Assembly: GCA_943788895.1 (NCBI GenBank)
Contig: CALSRZ010000006.1
Location: 62,001 to 126,000 of the forward strand
Direction: 5' to 3'
Source of the DNA: an uncultured Pseudomonadales bacterium
Lineage (GTDB): Bacteria; Pseudomonadota; Gammaproteobacteria; Pseudomonadales; Porticoccaceae
DNA length: 64,000 bases
A model generated the notes under the pieces. The model saw nothing but the letters and a program-made list of their open reading frames with translations, was not told the origin of the DNA and searched no databases. The position numbers were made by a program, and so were the translations under genes. The first letter of the stretch is position 1; every line of letters begins with the position of its first letter. This document shows positions 58,583 through 64,000 of this stretch, one piece after another.

Positions 58583-61181
58583 TCAGACTGTATCCTCAAC
58601 CCAACCATAAACAGATTCTAGCGCAGCAGGCAGATTCTCGGTGCTGCCAGCAGCACCCTGGGCCATATCCGGTCGGCCACCACCTTTGCCATCAACCTGG
58701 GCAGTGACAAACTTGAGCAGGTTGCCAGCACTCAACTTATCGGTGAGATTACTGGTAACACCAGCAACCAGCGCCGCTTTATCACCATCCACCGCAGCCA
58801 GTAAGAATACGCCGGACTGCATTTTTGAACGCACCTGGTCGGCAACACCGCGCAGGCTTTTGCCATCGGCACCCTCAACAACAGTCGCCAGAACACTGAC
58901 ACCCTTAACTTCTTTTAGGGCTGACATTAGATCAGTACCTGAGGCATTGGCCAGCTTGCTCTTTAAGGCGTCTATATCTTTCTGCAGGCGACGATTCTCT
59001 TCGACTACCTGACGAACCTTGTCGGCCAACATTATGTCGCGCAGCCCGCACTATATTAGCAACATCAGTAATACTGTCCTGCAGCTCATCGACCAGTGTC
59101 AGTGCATTGTCGCCGGTAACCGCTTCGATACGTCGCACACCTGCAGCTACGCTCGACTCACCACTTATTTTTAGCAGACCTATATCACCGGTGCGCGCAG
59201 CGTGGGTGCCACCGCAGAGTTCTACGGAGAAATCGCCACCCATACTGAGTACGCGAACTTCATCGCCATACTTCTCACCGAACAGTGCCATGGCACCTTT
59301 TTCAACGGCATCATCCATACTCATTACTTCGGTATTTACCTGAGTATTGCGGAGTATCTCGCGATTAACTGTATGTTCAAGCTCACGAATCTGTTCAGCC
59401 GTGACCGCTTCATTGTGAGAGAAGTCAAAGCGCAGACGCTGACTATCGACCAGCGATCCCTTCTGTTGAACATGGTCGCCAAGTAAATCCTGCAAGGCTT
59501 TGTGTAACAGGTGGGTTGCCGAGTGATTTAATGCTGTGGCACCGCGCACTGTGGCATCAACCACTGCAGTAACAGTCTCACCGGTTTTAACCTGACCTGA
59601 AAGCACACGACCAATATGCATATGGTGATCACCAGACTTACGACAGTCGCTGATCTCTATTTTTGCTGAATCGGTCTGCAGGTAACCGCTGTCACCCACC
59701 TGACCACCAGACTCTGCATAAAATGGTGTGCTATCGAGGATAACCACAACTTCAGAATCTTCATTGGCCGATTCAACTTCTTCGCCCGCTGCATAAATAG
59801 CAACAACAGTGGCTGAGTTTTCCAGACTGCTGTAACCACAGAATTCAGTTCTGCCATCAACGCGAATACTATCGGTGTAATCAATACCAAACTGGCTGGC
59901 TGAGCGGGCGCGGTTGCGCTGCTCTTCCATACACTTCTCGTAACCTTTCATATCCAGGCTGTAACCTTTTTCACGGGCCACATCATTGGTTAAATCTGTG
60001 GGAAAGCCAAAGGTGTCATAGAGCTGGAATATCAACTCGCCGGGCAACACATCACCGGAAACTTCTTCCAACGCAGCTTCAAGAACGCCCATACCCTTAT
60101 CCAGAGTTCGGGCAAACTGCTCTTCCTCTTTCTTTAATGTATCGGTAATTTCTACCTGCATACTCAGCAACTCTGGATAGGCTTCACCCATCACTTCACC
60201 GAGAGAGGCCACCAGCTTATAAAAGAAGCTGCCACTGGCACCCAGATTGTGCCCATGTCTCAGGGCGCGACGAATAATACGCCGCAGCACATAGCCGCGA
60301 CCTTCATTCGAAGGTTTGACACCATCAACCACTAAAAAGGCACAGGAGCGAATATGATCGGCAACCACTTTTAGAGAGTTTTCCTGCAGATCGGCAACGC
60401 CAATCACTTTGGCAGCGGCTTTAATCAGATGCTGAAAGAGATCAATATCGTAATTGTTATGCACGCCCTGCATCACTGCAGCAATACGCTCAAGACCCAT
60501 ACCGGTGTCGATAGAAGGCTTGGGCAGCGGCGTCATCTTGCCGCTGGCATCGCGCTCAAACTGCATAAACACCAGATTCCATATCTCGATATAGCGATCC
60601 AGATCATCGTCTTCACTACCTGGAGGGCCACCGGGAATATCTTCACCATGATCCCAAAAGATCTCGGTGCAGGGGCCACAGGGGCCGGTATCGCCCATCT
60701 GCCAAAAATTATCTTCATCGAGTCGCGACAGTCGTGCTGGATCAACACCAATTTCATTGATCCAGATATCCGCAGCTTCGTCATCGCTAATATGCACAGT
60801 GACCCAGAGTCGCTCTTTGGGCAGCTCGAGTACTTCGGTCAAAAATTTCCAGGCAAAATTAATTGCATCGCGCTTAAAGTAATCGCCAAAGCTAAAGTTG
60901 CCGAGCATTTCAAAGAAGGTGTGATGGCGGGCGGTATAACCGACGTTCTCAAGATCATTGTGCTTGCCACCGGCACGCACACAGCGCTGTGATGATGCGG
61001 CGCGAACATAGTCGCGTTTCTCTGCACCAAGAAAAAGATCTTTAAACTGCACCATTCCCGCATTGGTAAATAGCAGGGTTGGATCATTTCCAGGCACCAG
61101 GCTACTACTAGCCACAACTGTGTGCTGCTGGCTGGCAAAATAGTTTAAGAATGCGTCACGAATTTCGGCGCTTTTCATCAT
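58583..61181 (-). CDS. alaS: Alanine--tRNA ligase, interrupted by one apparent frameshift
   Basis: Together the two overlapping frames encode a full-length AlaRS (about 866 residues). The N-terminal catalytic domain ([38 protein letters not shown]), the editing domain ([27 protein letters not shown]), then in a second frame the C-Ala/DHHA1 region ([29 protein letters not shown]) are present. The break is at about 59028-59036; removing one T from GTTGGCC restores RHNVADKVR. alaS is essential and no second copy is in view, so a sequence error is likely. Confidence 0.92.
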
Positions 61182-61222
61182 TAATAATTTCCAATTATGG
61201 CTAGGTCGTTGTGACCGCTGCC

Positions 61223-61579
61223 TTACATATTAGATTCAGAGAATGTATCGCTACCCTGGGGATCAGCCAGGACATGCAGGTGCAGATGAAAAATCGTCTG
61301 ACCAGCCCCCTGACCATTATTGACCACCAGGCGAAAGCCTTCGGCAACACCAGCCTGTCTGGCCACTTCGCCAGCAACCCACATAAGATGACCCAACAGA
61401 GACTTATCGCCCTCGTCTGCATCAGCTAATTTAACGATGGGTTTACGCGGGATAACCAGCATATGTACCGGCGCCTGAGGCGAGATATCGTTGATCACAA
61501 TACACAGATCATCCTCGTAGAGGATATCTGCGGGAATCTCACGATTAATAATCCGGGTGAATAAAGTTGCTTCTGTCAT
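61223..61579 (-). CDS. hinT: HIT family protein (HinT-like)
   Basis: This 118-residue purine-nucleoside phosphoramidase-like protein has the histidine triad motif IFHLHLHVL near the C-terminus. The N-terminal [19 protein letters not shown] is typical of HinT. HinT hydrolyses AMP-lysine and aminoacyl adenylates, a plausible match with its alaS neighbour. It lies 41 bp upstream of alaS on the same strand and may be co-transcribed. Confidence 0.93.
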   Translation of the reverse strand: MTEATLFTRIINREIPADILYEDDLCIVINDISPQAPVHMLVIPRKPIVKLADADEGDKSLLGHLMWVAGEVARQAGVAEGFRLVVNNGQGAGQTIFHLHLHVLADPQGSDTFSESNM

Positions 61580-61590
61580 AACCTACCCCG

Positions 61591-61785
61591 TTATTTGGCA
61601 GAGTCGCGAAGCTTTTCATCAGCATCGAGCTGTCGCGCCTCGGTCTCCAGCATCACTGGAATACCATCACGTATGGGATAGGCGAGACCACTGGCCCGGC
61701 AAACCAATTCCTGCTTGTCTTTGTTATATTCGAGAGGTGCCTTGCTAACCGGGCAAACCAATATACTTAAAAGATTTTTGTCCAC
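61591..61785 (-). CDS. Trm112-like (UPF0434/YcaR) protein
   Basis: This small protein of about 64 residues matches the YcaR/Trm112 family: [36 protein letters not shown] and a downstream Glu-rich end. Bacterial members usually have CPxCK; here the second Cys is Ser (CPVSK), a known variation. I chose the GTG at 61785 (reads MDKNLLSIL); a TTG at 61803 adds six residues. It lies 11 bp before the HIT gene, so they are co-transcribed. Confidence 0.85.
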   Translation of the reverse strand: MDKNLLSILVCPVSKAPLEYNKDKQELVCRASGLAYPIRDGIPVMLETEARQLDADEKLRDSAK

Positions 61786-61889
61786 GATAACCGTCCGTTT
61801 CAAAACCGCGTTAGTTTACGCAAAATCCCCCAAAACCGCCATGGCCTGTGGAAAATTAAAGCTGAGAATAGAGGAGATAAACGCAAATG

Positions 61890-62747
61890 CTACTGTGCAG
61901 GAAAGGCCTTTAGAACCAGCTCGGGGTCGACGCGCACCGCGCGCCAGTTCATTCGCCAATCCAAATGGGGGCCTGTGGCGCGGCCTGTTGCGCCAACGCG
62001 GGCAATGGCATCGCCGCGTTCAACCCGGCTGCCCACGCTGACGAGGATATCGCTGAGATGGAGAAAACTTGAGCTCAGGCCATGACCGTGATCGATAATC
62101 AGTGTGCCGCCGGAATAAAACAGATCTCTGTGCGCCAGACGAACCACACCAGCTGCGGGGGCTATTACTTTGGTGCCAGTGGGAGCGGCATAATCAACAC
62201 CGTAATGGGGGCTTTTGGGTACGCCGTTATAAAATCGCTGACTGCCATAGACACCAGTCTTGGGGCCATCGAGAGGCTTGATAAAGCCCTTGAGAAAATC
62301 AGTACTAAGAGTTACTTCCCGGCGTGCCTCTTTCACCAGCGCCGAATCAGATTTTATTCTCTGCAACTGCTCAGCGGGTGGCTTAACTGTGTGCTGAGGA
62401 ACACCCTCGACACGCTGAATCTGGTATTGGCGCTCGGCAATTGGATATTCCACTTCTGTAACAGCACCATTCGGACTGCTGACAATAAACTTGGAGGAAC
62501 CCTGTGCATTGCGCCCAAGGCCAAACAGAAAGCGTCCATCGTCCGTGGTCTTTATCGGCTCGCCGGCATAACTAATATTGTCACTGGGATTAATCTGGCC
62601 GAGCAACAGACTCCCCTGTTGCCAACTGCCCTGCCAGACAATCGCTGATTCAGAAAAAGCACTGGGGGCCAGAAACAGGCCAAGCAATGCAAGCGCCCTA
62701 ATGCAGGAGCAGCAGTGTTTTATTGAAGGCATCTTTAGTGACATCAT
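61890..62747 (-). CDS. M23-family (LytM) peptidoglycan metallopeptidase
   Basis: This 285-residue secreted protein has a signal peptide (ALALLGLFLAPSAFS) and a C-terminal LytM/peptidase M23 domain. The zinc-binding motif HYGVDYAAPTGTKVIAP (H-x3-D) and the later HGHGLSSSFLHLS and GATGRATGPHLDW hold further His ligands. All M23 ligands are visible, so it is likely an active endopeptidase rather than an EnvC-type activator. The N-terminal domain (residues 30-130) is a DUF with beta-rich sequence. Two alternative ATGs lie within 15 bp of the start. Confidence 0.88.
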   Translation of the reverse strand: MMSLKMPSIKHCCSCIRALALLGLFLAPSAFSESAIVWQGSWQQGSLLLGQINPSDNISYAGEPIKTTDDGRFLFGLGRNAQGSSKFIVSSPNGAVTEVEYPIAERQYQIQRVEGVPQHTVKPPAEQLQRIKSDSALVKEARREVTLSTDFLKGFIKPLDGPKTGVYGSQRFYNGVPKSPHYGVDYAAPTGTKVIAPAAGVVRLAHRDLFYSGGTLIIDHGHGLSSSFLHLSDILVSVGSRVERGDAIARVGATGRATGPHLDWRMNWRAVRVDPELVLKAFPAQ

Positions 62748-62806
62748 GCAGGGCTCTTAATAGTTTATATAGTTCACAGAGCCCTGAAATAGAATCAATC
62801 TAAATT

Positions 62807-63274
62807 TCAATCAAGCTTTTCACCCAGCTTAGGCTCTTCAATATTTACATAGGGTTCCAGGGACTCTATTCGACAGCTGTACCCGGAGGATCCCATAACC
62901 ACAAAACGATCAAAACCGGCGCAAAGTCTCAGCCCAGAGGTTCTATGAATATAGCCATTGCGCTTGATACCCGGGCACTCGCCCCTTAGTTTCAGAATGA
63001 TCTTTTTCCTGTCCGGATTTCTATTTCGCATAGACATCAAGGCAGTCTGATCATCGAGAAACTTTATACGTTTTACTCTACTTAAGGTTACACAACCACC
63101 ACGTATATTCCAAGCCGCCGGATTGACCTCATCCTCTATCGCTTTAAGCTGATCTGTCAGACTGGCAACTTGCGGGGCACTGGCTTTATTTACATCCACT
63201 TGTTCGCCATAAGATAGGCTGGCAAGCACTACAGCCATTAGAATAACGGCTTTTAAAATACAGGTTATTTTCAT
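62807..63274 (-). CDS. DUF6491 family secreted protein
   Basis: This protein of about 155 residues has a signal peptide (MKITCILKAVILMAVVLASL...SYG-EQVD). DUF6491-type features follow: GGCVTLSRVKRIKFLDDQTA, ILKLRGECPGIKRN, GLRLCAGFDRFVV and CRIESLEPY. Four cysteines suggest disulphides. The start is the ATG at 63274, with GGGAG about 6 nt upstream; an upstream start at 63343 would bury the signal peptide. Function is unknown. Confidence 0.78.
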   Translation of the reverse strand: MKITCILKAVILMAVVLASLSYGEQVDVNKASAPQVASLTDQLKAIEDEVNPAAWNIRGGCVTLSRVKRIKFLDDQTALMSMRNRNPDRKKIILKLRGECPGIKRNGYIHRTSGLRLCAGFDRFVVMGSSGYSCRIESLEPYVNIEEPKLGEKLD

Positions 63275-63410
63275 CTTGATCTCCCTGATACAAAGATGAC
63301 GGGAATCCTTGTCGGAAGAAATGATTGACCCTTCAACCTTCAAGCATCTAATATAAAAATATTAGTATAAAAATCTTCGTCACCACTAAAAATAATGCGC
63401 TCTACCTAAT

Positions 63411-64000
63411 ATGACTGCAAACAACCCTTTTACCCCACCTCTACTGTTAAGAAACCCTCATATACAGAGCATTCTTAACAGTGTCGGCCCAAGAAAAATA
63501 CGCGCCAACAGATTGGTTCAGCGTTTGAATAGCGAAACGTTAATTCTTACCGCGAAGGATGGAACCAGGCTAAAAGGGGAATATGATCGCAGCACATCAG
63601 CAAATGGCGGACTGATTGTCCTCGTCCATGGCTGGGAGGGTTCGAGCAGATCTGCCTATGTAGTAACCACTGCTAATTACCTTCTTCAACAGGGTTTTGA
63701 TGTACTGCGATTAAATCTTCGAGACCATGGCGACACCCAGCATCTCAATCAGGGGATTTTCAACTCGACGCTAACCGATGAAGTGGCAGGTGCAATTTCA
63801 GACTTCAGCCTGAAATACAGCTACAAGAAAATCTTCCTAAGCGGGTTCTCACTGGGTGCAAACTTTGCCTTGCGCATAGCTGCAGATCATGGCGAAAGGC
63901 TTAACTTATCCGCCACTGTTGGTATCTGCCCACCAGTGGACCCGGTCAATGCCATGATCGCTCTAAATAGAACAGTATTTTTCTATGAGAAATATTTCTT
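63411..64000 (+). CDS. YheT-type alpha/beta hydrolase (partial)
   Basis: From ATG 63411 the frame is open to the window edge (about 196 residues shown). It contains NPHIQSILNSVGPRK typical of YheT, the oxyanion-hole motif LVHGWEGSSRSAY, and the nucleophile elbow FLSGFSLGAN with the catalytic Ser. The Asp and His of the triad lie beyond the edge. It is probably a cytosolic esterase-like hydrolase with unknown substrate. The start has no strong RBS. It is divergent from the DUF6491 gene. Confidence 0.85.
   Translation, partial: MTANNPFTPPLLLRNPHIQSILNSVGPRKIRANRLVQRLNSETLILTAKDGTRLKGEYDRSTSANGGLIVLVHGWEGSSRSAYVVTTANYLLQQGFDVLRLNLRDHGDTQHLNQGIFNSTLTDEVAGAISDFSLKYSYKKIFLSGFSLGANFALRIAADHGERLNLSATVGICPPVDPVNAMIALNRTVFFYEKYF

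Overview
The window reads as chromosome of a marine gammaproteobacterium. Its GC content is moderate, by eye near 48 percent. Several gene orders match those known in Gammaproteobacteria: tRNA-Leu/tig/clpP/clpX/lon/hupB/ppiD, uvrC/pgsA/tRNA-Cys/tRNA-Leu, methyltransferase/rnhA/dnaQ divergent from mltD, and alaS/lysC/csrA/tRNA-Ser. The secreted GH16 enzyme with thrombospondin-3 repeats, the PEP-CTERM-type surface protein and the Wza/Wzb capsule export genes suit a particle-associated, polysaccharide-degrading member of the Cellvibrionales/Porticoccaceae (SAR92-like). That placement is inference.

Layout. 0-3.4 kb: capsule export genes wzb and wza (wza runs off the left edge) and a divergent outer-membrane porin. 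3.5-7.2 kb: a zinc-limitation cluster of Zur, two COG0523 GTPases and a DUF1826 protein, with a Zur-box-like dyad. 7.2-8.3 kb: tRNA-Leu(UAA) and tRNA-Cys embedded in tandem repeats that carry tRNA fragments. 8.3-15.8 kb: pgsA, uvrC, dusA, tal, a TerB-like gene, an HsbR/HsbA-like partner-switching pair and an MlaA homologue. 15.9-18.05 kb: an MNIO-type RiPP operon (EGKCG-repeat precursor, DUF692 enzyme, DUF2063 partner) behind a near-perfect sigma-E promoter. 18.1-34.8 kb: hrpA (frameshifted), dnaQ, rnhA, a methyltransferase, mltD, then ppiD, hupB, lon, clpX, clpP, tig and tRNA-Leu(UAG). 35-40.7 kb: an acidic lipoprotein, a PEP-CTERM-type protein, and a TetR-controlled catabolic group (FadH-like oxidoreductase, flavin reductase, HMG-CoA lyase). 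40.8-48.9 kb: a plant-type HisA homologue, a PhnDCE-type ABC transporter, and gcvP/gcvT without gcvH. This stretch contains at least a dozen apparent frameshifts. 49-56 kb: LysR, MAPEG, GH16 and an aldo/keto reductase, then a small ECF-sigma operon whose promoter and first-gene 5' end are duplicated, and two zinc-ribbon membrane proteins. 56-64 kb: a 183-bp repeat array, tRNA-Ser, csrA, lysC, alaS (frameshifted), HIT, Trm112-like, M23 peptidase, a DUF6491 protein and a YheT-type hydrolase cut by the right edge.

Two things stand out. One is the complete EGKCG/MNIO operon with an envelope-stress promoter. The other is a recurring three-hairpin cassette next to three different tRNA genes (Leu, Cys, Ser). 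The Leu and Cys arrays carry partial tRNA copies that break in the T-loop; the Ser array has only a T-arm-like sequence. This resembles the rtT repeats after E. coli tyrT but is found at several loci and on both sides of the tRNA. The many single-base indels at 41-61 kb include one in the essential gene alaS, so some of them are probably sequence errors rather than gene decay.
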